A stretch of DNA of 22,225 nt, taken from assembly GCA_016929795.1 (NCBI GenBank), contig JAFGIA010000186.1:1-22225 (forward strand). The letters are read 5' to 3'. Below, piece by piece: positions 15,584 through 22,225 of the stretch (the first letter of the stretch is position 1; each line of letters begins with the position of its first letter). This DNA is from Anaerolineae bacterium (GTDB taxonomy: Bacteria; Chloroflexota; Anaerolineae; JAAYZQ01). The notes below the pieces were generated by a model. That model did not search any database. It was not told the DNA's origin and worked only from the letters and a program-made list of their open reading frames with translations. A program made the position numbers and the translations under genes.

Positions 15584-16283
15584 ACCGAGTTCCCTCCCGG
15601 AAGGCACCATCCTCATCGTCGAAGACGACGAAACCTTCTCCTACCTGACCGCCAAGCAGCTCGAGCGCCAGAGCTTTCAGGTCCTGCGGGCGTCCAATGG
15701 CGAGCAGGGCATCGCCATGGCCCGCGCCCACCAACCCGATCTGATCCTCCTCGACATCCTCATGCCCGGCATCGACGGGTGGGAAACCTGCCGCCGCATC
15801 CGCGAATTCTCCGAAGTCCCCATCATGATGCTCACCTGCCGCTCCAGCGAGCTCGACATCGTCCGTGGCCTCGAGCTCGGTGCCGACGACTATATGGTCA
15901 AGCCCGTCGGCCGCATGGAGCTGGTCGCCCGCGTCCGCGCCCTCCTCCGCCGCAGCCGCACCTCTGTCAACGACAACGACGTCGTCAAGATCGACGACCG
16001 CCTCATCATCGACCGCCTCCGCGGCCAGCTTCAGGTCGAAGGTGAGGAGATCGACCTGTCCGCCATCGAGTCCAAGCTCCTGAGCTGCTTCCTCGACCAT
16101 CCCAACCGCATCCTCTCCCACCGCACCCTCCTCACACAGGTATGGGGCTGGGAGTACGAAAACGAGACCGACTACTTGAAAGTCTATATCCATCACCTCC
16201 GGAAAAAGATCGAGCCCGATCCCACCCGCCCCTACTACATCCTCACCGAGCGCGGCCTCGGCTACCGCTTCCAGATGCCATAA
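15570..16283 (+). CDS. OmpR/PhoB-family response regulator
   Basis: A 237-residue regulator, ATG 15570, overlapping the preceding gene by 14 bases and therefore its likely partner. The receiver (12-128) is complete: acidic pair in VEDDE (D19, D20), phosphoacceptor D62 in LLDILMPG, T89 in MMLTC, K111 in MVKPVG. Residues 135-237 form a winged helix: IDLSAIESKLLSCFLDHPNR, the recognition helix near VKVYIHHL-type sequence (DYLKVYIHHLRKKIE, 201-215), and the wing ILTERGLGYRF (224-234). Such proteins bind tandem direct repeats of 10-11 base periodicity as dimers. The four-hexamer array at 18863 is a candidate target. The alpha4-beta5-alpha5 stretch (99-130) is close to that of the pseudo-receiver regulator at 19028, so the two are paralogues. 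Confidence 0.95.
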   Translation: MAKNRPSSLPEGTILIVEDDETFSYLTAKQLERQSFQVLRASNGEQGIAMARAHQPDLILLDILMPGIDGWETCRRIREFSEVPIMMLTCRSSELDIVRGLELGADDYMVKPVGRMELVARVRALLRRSRTSVNDNDVVKIDDRLIIDRLRGQLQVEGEEIDLSAIESKLLSCFLDHPNRILSHRTLLTQVWGWEYENETDYLKVYIHHLRKKIEPDPTRPYYILTERGLGYRFQMP

Positions 16284-16296
16284 AGCACATCTGGTA

Positions 16297-16321
16297 CACG
16301 CCACGCCCAGGGCGTGGTGTG
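16297..16321 (+). terminator. Hairpin after the response-regulator gene
   Basis: CACGCCACGCC (16297-16307), loop CAG, GGCGTGGTGTG (16311-16321), 11 pairs with one G-U, starting 14 bases after the stop. A weaker 7-bp inverted repeat, CCAGATG (16271-16277) with CATCTGG (16288-16294), spans the stop codon itself. No T-run, so termination is likely but unproven. Confidence 0.45.
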
Positions 16322-16389
16322 GGCAGCGTGGCGCTGGATACGTTGGGCAAACGGGAACCGGGTGGTGCGTGGTGAATTCCTGACCATGG

Positions 16390-16419
16390 TTGGCAAAATA
16401 CGCGCATATGTGATATCAT
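16390..16419 (+). promoter_or_regulatory. Promoter of the nucleotide-sugar dehydrogenase gene
   Basis: TTGGCA (16390-16395), an 18-base spacer and TATCAT (16414-16419), with an extended TG two bases upstream of the -10 box (TGATATCAT). The leader is about 63 bases and ends in a GGAGGAG ribosome site. Confidence 0.7.
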
Positions 16420-16488
16420 AGCCAGAACGCCTTTCGACGATCGGTATACACAAAGAGGTCTACCAATCATCTATCCGCTGGAGGAGTC

Positions 16489-17880
16489 ATGAACATTGTC
16501 GTCATTGGCATGGGCTACGTCGGCATCCCATGCGCCGCACTGCTGGCCGACGTTCCCGGATTTGCCGTCACCGGCGTGCAGCGTCGCTCCGAGCGGTCGG
16601 GGTGGAAGATCGACTGCCTGAATCGCGGGCGGTCCCCCTTCGAGGGGGACGAGCCGGGCCTGGCGGACCTGCTCGAGCGCGTCGCGTGCGAAAAGAAATC
16701 CTTCCTCGTCACCGACGACTATGCCGTGTGCCGCGACGCAGACGTGATCCTGATCGACGTCCAGACACCGACCGACGGCGACCACGTACCCCATTATGAA
16801 TCGCTGCGCGAGGTAGCCGGCCACGCCGGCCGCCACCTCCAGCCCGGCACCCTGGTCATCATCGAGTCGACAGTGGCACCCGGGACGACCCAGAACATGG
16901 TACAGCCCATCCTGGAAGCAGAATCGGGGCTGAAGGCGGGGAGTGGGGAATCGGGGAAGCACTTTTACCTGGCGTTCTCCTACGAACGGGTGATGCCGGG
17001 TAAATTGTTGGAATATATCACCGACTTTCCCAGAGTCGTGGGTGGGGTGGACGAGGAGAGCACCCGGCGGGCGGTGGCGCTGTACCGGCACATTGTGAAG
17101 GCAGCGCTGACGCCGACAGACGTGCTGACGGCAGAGATGGCCAAGGTGATCGAGAATGCCTACCGCGACGTCAACATCGCCTTTGCCAACGAGGTGGCCC
17201 TCGCCTGCGAGCGGATGGGCGTCGACGTATTCGAGATCCGTGGGCTGATCAACGCACGGCCTGACAGGCACATGCATATCCCGGGGGCCGGCGTTGGCGG
17301 CCACTGCCTGCCGAAAGATAGCTGGCTGCTCAACTATGGATTGGAGACATATGGCACACCCCCTGCCGAAAACAGCGCCGCCAAGGGCGATGGCCCCCTG
17401 CGCCTCATCCCCCTTGCGCGCGAGATCAACGACGGCATGCCGCGCCACATGCTCGCCCTGATCCGCCAGGCACTGGCCGAGGCAGGCCGTGCCCTGCCGG
17501 GCGCACACGTCGTGCTCCTCGGCGTGTCCTACCTGGAGAACGCCGACGACACGCGCAACACGCCCGCCGCCGCCCTGGCGCGCCTGCTGCAGGCAGAGGG
17601 CGCCGAGGTGACCGCCCACGATCCCTACGTGCGCCACGCCGACTGGCACCGCGCACTCGGGCCTGGCGCCGAGGTGCCGCTTGCCCACGATGTGGGCGAG
17701 GCACTGCGTGGCGCCCACTGCGCTGCCGTCGTGACCCAACACCGCGAATACCAGGACCTCGACCTGGCAGCAGCAACCGCCGTGATGCGCACCCCTGTCG
17801 TCGTCGACGGGCGCGCCACCTTCAGCGCCGGCCGCATCCCCCACGGCCTAATCTATCGCGCACTCGGGAGAGGAAAATGA
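16489..17880 (+). CDS. wecC: UDP-N-acetylmannosamine dehydrogenase-like nucleotide-sugar dehydrogenase
   Basis: A 463-residue member of the UDP-Glc/GDP-Man dehydrogenase family, which oxidises a sugar C6 alcohol to the acid with two NAD. The N-terminal Rossmann motif is GMGYVG (7-12), then DVQTPTD (90-96) and IIESTVAPGTT (124-134). The central domain has AEMAKVIENAYRDVNIAFAN (215-234) with the conserved Lys and Asn. The catalytic Cys is C273 in GVGGHCLPKDS. The third domain carries LGVSYLENADDTRNTP (344-359). The overall pattern is closest to WecC (UDP-ManNAc to UDP-ManNAcA), but UDP-Glc or other hexosamines cannot be excluded. Residues 145-157 are a Gly/Ser-rich insert made by a repeated GAATCGGGG. 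Around 16921-17160 codons end in G, where flanks end in C. The next gene overlaps by four bases. Confidence 0.88.
   Translation: MNIVVIGMGYVGIPCAALLADVPGFAVTGVQRRSERSGWKIDCLNRGRSPFEGDEPGLADLLERVACEKKSFLVTDDYAVCRDADVILIDVQTPTDGDHVPHYESLREVAGHAGRHLQPGTLVIIESTVAPGTTQNMVQPILEAESGLKAGSGESGKHFYLAFSYERVMPGKLLEYITDFPRVVGGVDEESTRRAVALYRHIVKAALTPTDVLTAEMAKVIENAYRDVNIAFANEVALACERMGVDVFEIRGLINARPDRHMHIPGAGVGGHCLPKDSWLLNYGLETYGTPPAENSAAKGDGPLRLIPLAREINDGMPRHMLALIRQALAEAGRALPGAHVVLLGVSYLENADDTRNTPAAALARLLQAEGAEVTAHDPYVRHADWHRALGPGAEVPLAHDVGEALRGAHCAAVVTQHREYQDLDLAAATAVMRTPVVVDGRATFSAGRIPHGLIYRALGRGK
16921..16956 (+). repeat. Short repeat insert inside the dehydrogenase gene
   Basis: GAATCGGGG occurs at 16921-16929 and again at 16948-16956, exactly 27 bases apart and so in frame. 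Between them, GGGGAGT and GGGGAAT (16938-16951) are consecutive heptamers of the kind found in cyanobacterial short tandem repeats. The encoded loop is Gly/Ser/Glu-rich. Confidence 0.6.
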
Positions 17881-18857
17881 CTCACTATCTGATCACCGGA
17901 GGCGCCGGCTTTATCGGCTCGCACCTGGCGGAAGCGCTGCTGGCCCGGGGTGACCGCGTGACTGTAATCGACGACCTGTCGACCGGCCGCTTTGACAACA
18001 TTGCCCCGCTGGCGGGCCGCCCCGGCTTTCGCTTTGCCATCGACACCATCACCAACGAAGTAGTGATGGACCGCCTGGTGAGCGAGTGCGACGTGGTGGT
18101 GCACCTGGCCGCGGCGGTGGGCGTGGAGCTGATCATCCGCGACCCGGTGCGCGTCATCGAGACCAACATCCTGGGCACGCACGCCGTGCTCAAGGTGGCG
18201 AACCGCTACCGGAAGAGGGTGCTGATCGCCTCGACGTCCGAGATCTATGGCAAGGGAGTGCGCGTGCCCTTTGCCGAGGACGACGACAGGGTACTGGGGC
18301 CGACCACCACGGCACGCTGGAGCTACTCCACTTCCAAAGCGGTGGACGAGTTCCTGGCCCTCGCCTACCACAAGCAGATGGGCCTGCCCGTCGTCGTCTT
18401 TCGCCTCTTCAACACCGTCGGCCCGCGGCAGACGGGGCGCTACGGCATGGTTGTGCCCCGCTTCGTCGAGCAGGCCCTGGCCGGCCAGCCCCTCGGCGTC
18501 TATGGCGACGGCACACAGGCGCGCTGCTTCCTGCACGTGGCCGACGCCGTGCGCGCCATCATCGCCCTGGCCGGCTGCCCCGAGGCCACAGGCGAGGTAT
18601 TCAACGTCGGCTCGACCGAAGAAGTCTCGATCCTCGACCTGGCGCGGCGCGTCGTCGCCGCTGCCGGTGGCGTCGCCGGCGCTGACACGATCCGCCTCAT
18701 CCCCTACAACGAGGCGTATGGCCCCGGGTTCGAGGACATGCACCGCCGCGTGCCAGACGTGCGCAAGATTGAGCGCTACACCGGCTGGCGGCCGGAGCGG
18801 TCGTTGGACGAGATCCTGGCCGACGTCATTGCCTATTTCAAGATGAAAAGCCCTTGA
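17877..18857 (+). CDS. NAD-dependent sugar epimerase/dehydratase (extended SDR)
   Basis: A 326-residue extended short-chain dehydrogenase acting on nucleotide sugars. ATG 17877 overlaps the dehydrogenase stop (ATGA), with AGAGGAAA upstream. NAD site TGGAGFIGSH (7-16), IDDLSTG (31-37), HLAAAVGVELIIRDP (76-90), catalytic STSEIYG (119-125) and Y150-S-T-S-K154, substrate loop FRLFNTVGPRQTGRYGMVVP (175-194), then GDGTQARCFLHVADAVRA (210-227). The first part resembles UDP-glucuronate decarboxylases and ArnA-like proteins; UDP-Glc or UDP-GlcA 4-epimerase is the alternative. Coupling to a nucleotide-sugar dehydrogenase, whose product is a uronate, makes an acid-sugar substrate attractive (inference). 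Several stretches here, for example 18061-18340, also prefer G-ending codons. Confidence 0.9.
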   Translation: MTHYLITGGAGFIGSHLAEALLARGDRVTVIDDLSTGRFDNIAPLAGRPGFRFAIDTITNEVVMDRLVSECDVVVHLAAAVGVELIIRDPVRVIETNILGTHAVLKVANRYRKRVLIASTSEIYGKGVRVPFAEDDDRVLGPTTTARWSYSTSKAVDEFLALAYHKQMGLPVVVFRLFNTVGPRQTGRYGMVVPRFVEQALAGQPLGVYGDGTQARCFLHVADAVRAIIALAGCPEATGEVFNVGSTEEVSILDLARRVVAAAGGVAGADTIRLIPYNEAYGPGFEDMHRRVPDVRKIERYTGWRPERSLDEILADVIAYFKMKSP

Positions 18858-18862
18858 AATTC

Positions 18863-18915
18863 TTAACGATCTTTAACCGTCCTTTTACCACAGCTTAACC
18901 CTCACCCTCTACAAT
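18863..18915 (+). promoter_or_regulatory. Pho-box-like operator with four hexamers and a -10 box
   Basis: Four direct repeats lie in a row: TTAACG (18863-18868), TTAACC (18873-18878), TTTACC (18884-18889) and TTAACC (18895-18900), with spacers of 4, 5 and 5 bases. A -10 box TACAAT is at 18910-18915, nine bases after the last repeat, and no acceptable -35 box exists. This is the architecture of activator-dependent PhoB/PhoP promoters, in which the regulator replaces the -35 contact. Repeat sequence and spacing resemble the Bacillus PhoP box (TTAACA) and the cyanobacterial CTTAACCT Pho box. Which regulator binds is unknown. Confidence 0.68.
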
Positions 18916-19027
18916 CATGCTGGGAGCATACTGCTCACCTCGGGTGAGGTGGCGCCAGGGACAGGGACGAGTGAGAAGCTGTTGCTTGTTCCCCCCTGGA
19001 TATTCCTGGGAACGAAAAAGATTGACC

Positions 19028-19744
19028 GTGAGTGCCAACATCCTGTTCATCGACGCCGAGCGGACCACCCTGGCCCGCACCCTGCCTGTCCTCGCCCGCG
19101 AGGGCTACCACGTGATGCACGTGCCGCCGGGGCAGGCCGCGCTCGACACTGTGCGCGCCACATCCCCCGACCTGGTCATCCTGCGCGTCGAGCTGCAGGC
19201 CAGCGGCCCCGGGGTGGGAAGCTGGCACTTTTGCCGCCAGATCGCCGCCTGCCTCACGTCGCCGCTGCTGCTGCTCCTGCCCGATCACGACGAAGCAGCG
19301 CGCGTCAAGGGACTGCAGCTCGGGGCCGACGACTGCATGGCCTGCCCCGTCGGGCTCCTGGAGCTCGTCGCCCGCGTGCGCGCCCTGCTGCGCCGCAGCC
19401 GGCAGCGCGCCGTCAACCACCATGCGGCGCACTATGTCGACGGCAGCCTGGCCATCGACCTGGCCCGCGCCAGAGTGTCGCTGGACAACAACTCGATCGC
19501 ACTCACGCCGGCCGAGACGTGCCTGCTGGCCTGCCTCGTCGAGCACGCAGGCCAGCCGGTGCCGATCGAGCGCCTGTGCACCGCCGTGTGGGGGGTCGAG
19601 GCCCCTGCCTCGACAGGCCGCCTGCGGCGCATCGTGCGCCGCCTCAGGCAAAAGATCGAGACCGACCCGCACCACCCGCGCCGCCTCGTCGCGCGGCGCG
19701 GCCAGGGCTACGCACTGGTCAAGGCGGCCGAGCCCACCGCCTGA
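19028..19744 (+). CDS. OmpR-type regulator with degenerate receiver (pseudo-receiver)
   Basis: A 238-residue protein. I start it at GTG 19028 (MSANILFIDAER); ATG 18917 lies at the predicted transcript start and would add an unlikely N-terminus. The receiver fold is recognisable but its chemistry is not: the acidic pocket reads D9-A10-E11, the phosphoacceptor position is R53 (LVILRVEL), the switch Ser/Thr is P85 (LLLLPDHDE), and the invariant Lys is C106 (DCMACPVG). From LELVARVRALLRRSR (111-125) it matches the canonical regulator at 15570. Residues 135-232 form an intact winged helix: ALTPAETCLLACLVEHAG, then RLRRIVRRLRQKIETD and ARRGQGYAL. It should bind DNA independently of phosphorylation, or answer another signal. 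It is probably a single-gene transcript behind the four-hexamer operator. The ribosome site is weak. Confidence 0.88.
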   Translation: MSANILFIDAERTTLARTLPVLAREGYHVMHVPPGQAALDTVRATSPDLVILRVELQASGPGVGSWHFCRQIAACLTSPLLLLLPDHDEAARVKGLQLGADDCMACPVGLLELVARVRALLRRSRQRAVNHHAAHYVDGSLAIDLARARVSLDNNSIALTPAETCLLACLVEHAGQPVPIERLCTAVWGVEAPASTGRLRRIVRRLRQKIETDPHHPRRLVARRGQGYALVKAAEPTA

Positions 19745-19751
19745 CCCCTTT

Positions 19752-19789
19752 GGCAGCCAGGCCACCCCGCGGCGGGGTCCTCGGCTGCC
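19752..19789 (+). terminator. Two-tier hairpin after the pseudo-receiver gene
   Basis: The outer arms GGCAGCC (19752-19758) and GGCTGCC (19783-19789) enclose an inner stem ACCCCG (19764-19769) with CGGGGT (19773-19778). It starts eight bases after the stop. No T-run follows, so termination is plausible but unproven. Confidence 0.45.
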
Positions 19790-19806
19790 CAGGGCCATTG
19801 CACAAG

Positions 19807-19870
19807 CCGGCAGGCCTCGGCACCAGAGTCTGGCAGGGAGAAACCTGCCAGACCGGCGGAGCCTGCCCGG
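19807..19870 (+). other. Nested stem-loop of unknown role
   Basis: A perfect 10-bp stem, GTCTGGCAGG (19828-19837) with CCTGCCAGAC (19844-19853) and loop GAGAAA, sits inside outer arms CCGGCAGGC (19807-19815) and GCCTGCCCGG (19861-19870, one bulged base). It lies just upstream of the -35 box of the next gene, in a 201-base gap with no gene. It could be a second terminator or a small structured RNA. It matches no riboswitch I can recognise. Confidence 0.5.
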
Positions 19871-19883
19871 AAGCAGCCACCAT

Positions 19884-19912
19884 TTGACACATTGTTCATA
19901 ACCTGCTATCCT
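19884..19912 (+). promoter_or_regulatory. Promoter of the second epimerase gene
   Basis: TTGACA (19884-19889), a 17-base spacer and TATCCT (19907-19912), with TG two bases upstream of the -10 box (TGCTATCCT). Transcription near 19919 places ATG 19892 inside the promoter and so excludes it as the start. Confidence 0.78.
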
Positions 19913-19945
19913 GAAAACTTGGGCCTGGAAAGAGCGAATCAAATC

Positions 19946-20938
19946 TTGTCAACTTGTCTGGTAACCGGCTGTGCCGGGTTTATCGCATCGAAAGTGATCG
20001 AACTGCTGCTGGCCGATGGGCACACCGTCGTAGGAGTCGACAACCTGAACGACGCCTACGACGTGCGCCTCAAACAGTGGCGCCTCGCCCGGCTCGAAGG
20101 CAACCCCAACTTTTCCTTCCACCACCTCGACATCACCGACCGCCCCGCCCTGGCCGACCTTTTTAATCCAAAATCCAAAATCCAAAATCCAAAATGGGAC
20201 GCCGTGATCAACCTGGCGGCGCGGGCGGGCGTGCGCCAGTCGGTGGCCAACCCCTGGGTCTATTTCGAGACGAATGTGACCGGCACGCTCAACCTGCTCG
20301 AGCTGTGCCGCGCCCACGGCGTGCCCAAATTCGTCCTCTCCTCCACCTCCAGCCTCTACGGCGCCCACAACCCACGCCCCTTCCGCGAGGACGCCGACAC
20401 GAACAAGCCCTTGTCGCCCTATGCCGCGTCGAAAAAGGGGGCCGAAGCCCTCTGCTACACCTACCACTACCTCTACGGCCTCGACGTCACCGTATTTCGC
20501 TACTTTACCGTCTATGGCCCGGCCGGCAGGCCCGACATGAGCCTCTTTCGCTTCACCCAGTGGATCGCCGAGGGCCGGCCCGTCACCCTGTTCGGCGATG
20601 GGCAGCAGTCGCGCGATTTCACCTACGTCGACGACATTGCACGGGGCACCGTCGCAGGCCTGGCGCCCGTCGGCTTTGACGTCATCAACCTCGGCTCGGA
20701 CGAGCCCGTCGTCCTGATGGACGCCATCCGCCTCGTCGAAGAATACACCGGGAAAAAGGCCCAGCTCGAGTTCCGGCCCCGCCACCCGGCCGACGTCCTG
20801 GCCACCTGGGCCGACATTGGGAACGCCGAGCGCCGGCTCGGCTGGCGCCCGCAGACACGCTTCGCACAGGGTGTGGAGCGCCTGGTGCACTGGTATTATG
20901 ACAACCGGGAGTGGGCGAGTGAGATCGACACCCGGTAG
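19946..20938 (+). CDS. UDP-glucuronate/UDP-hexose 4-epimerase-like SDR
   Basis: A 330-residue extended SDR. I start at TTG 19946 because the promoter excludes ATG 19892; GGAAAGAG (19927-19934) is an acceptable ribosome site and the protein then opens directly with the Rossmann strand MSTCLVTGCAGFIAS. Note TGCAGFIA, where the usual motif is TGGAGFIG. Catalytic residues are in SSTSSLYG (132-139) and Y159-A-A-S-K163. RPDMSLFRFTQWIAEG (195-210) and FGDGQQSRDFTYVDDI (216-231) are typical of UDP-glucuronate 4-epimerases, the most likely activity, with UDP-Glc 4-epimerase as alternative. Residues 73-83 (FNPKSKIQNPK) are encoded by a four-copy heptamer repeat inserted in a surface loop. A repeat protein gene follows 18 bases after the stop. 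Confidence 0.9.
   Translation: MSTCLVTGCAGFIASKVIELLLADGHTVVGVDNLNDAYDVRLKQWRLARLEGNPNFSFHHLDITDRPALADLFNPKSKIQNPKWDAVINLAARAGVRQSVANPWVYFETNVTGTLNLLELCRAHGVPKFVLSSTSSLYGAHNPRPFREDADTNKPLSPYAASKKGAEALCYTYHYLYGLDVTVFRYFTVYGPAGRPDMSLFRFTQWIAEGRPVTLFGDGQQSRDFTYVDDIARGTVAGLAPVGFDVINLGSDEPVVLMDAIRLVEEYTGKKAQLEFRPRHPADVLATWADIGNAERRLGWRPQTRFAQGVERLVHWYYDNREWASEIDTR
20166..20193 (+). repeat. Four tandem ATCCAAA heptamers inside the epimerase gene
   Basis: Copies at 20166-20172, 20173-20179, 20180-20186 and 20187-20193 are identical, with partial units at both sides (30 bases in total, A at 20165 and AT at 20194-20195). This AT-rich block stands out against the GC-rich gene yet leaves the reading frame open. 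It is of the short-tandem-heptamer type. Confidence 0.92.
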
Positions 20939-20956
20939 GACAACAGAGACCAAGCC

Positions 20957-22225
<1,269 letters not shown>

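Noticed and set aside
18917..19027. N-terminal extension of the pseudo-receiver regulator from ATG 18917
   Set aside because: The ATG is at the predicted transcript start, right after the -10 box, and the extra residues do not resemble a receiver N-terminus.
20165..20195. CRISPR-like array
   Set aside because: Seven-base units directly abut without spacers and remain inside an open reading frame.

Overview
The window looks like a piece of a high-GC Chloroflexota chromosome, probably Anaerolineae-like. This is inferred from gene content: a secreted LysM-PA14 protein, a membrane-anchored protein with Thr-Pro-rich repeats, a stand-alone CBM48 protein, a small metacaspase, heptameric tandem repeats, and strongly C-ending codons. 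I have no database confirmation of the taxon. I see no rRNA, tRNA, CRISPR array, transposase or phage gene. Twenty protein genes fill almost all of the window, and both end genes are cut by its borders. Nine sigma70-type promoters can be read directly, and several of them decide the true start codon of the gene downstream.

Layout. 1-3789 is on the minus strand. It holds a LysM-PA14 exported protein with its own promoter, and a three-gene operon (cyclase/kynurenine-formamidase family, CBM48 protein, DUF429-HAD fusion) driven by a perfect TTGACA-17-TATAAT promoter. From 3807 everything is on the plus strand: metacaspase and PHP-domain (CehA/McbA-like) hydrolase (3807-6828); TsaC/Sua5, a GT4 glycosyltransferase, a WecG/TagA/CpsF glycosyltransferase and an M20 peptidase (6954-10782); GH1 glycosidase, CNBD-histidine kinase and inositol-monophosphatase-type enzyme, with overlapping genes behind a highly structured leader (10793-14368); a PAS-HisKA protein with a ruined ATPase domain plus an OmpR-type response regulator (14419-16283); a UDP-ManNAc-dehydrogenase-like enzyme and an NAD sugar epimerase/dehydratase (16390-18857); a second OmpR-type regulator whose receiver has lost its phosphorylation chemistry, behind a Pho-box-like operator (18863-19744); and a second sugar epimerase plus the truncated repeat protein (19884-22225).

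How it may work together (inference). WecG/TagA-type and GT4 transferases, a nucleotide-sugar dehydrogenase and two epimerases point to synthesis of an acidic, ManNAc- or uronate-containing surface polysaccharide. Interleaved with them is an unusual signalling set: one kinase with intact ATPase motifs and a cyclic-nucleotide-type sensor, one pseudokinase-like PAS-HisKA protein, one canonical response regulator and one pseudo-receiver regulator. The pseudokinase, the pseudo-receiver and the four-hexamer operator in front of the pseudo-receiver are the most promising material here. The last 55 bases are an almost pure C run that I regard as a sequence-end artefact.
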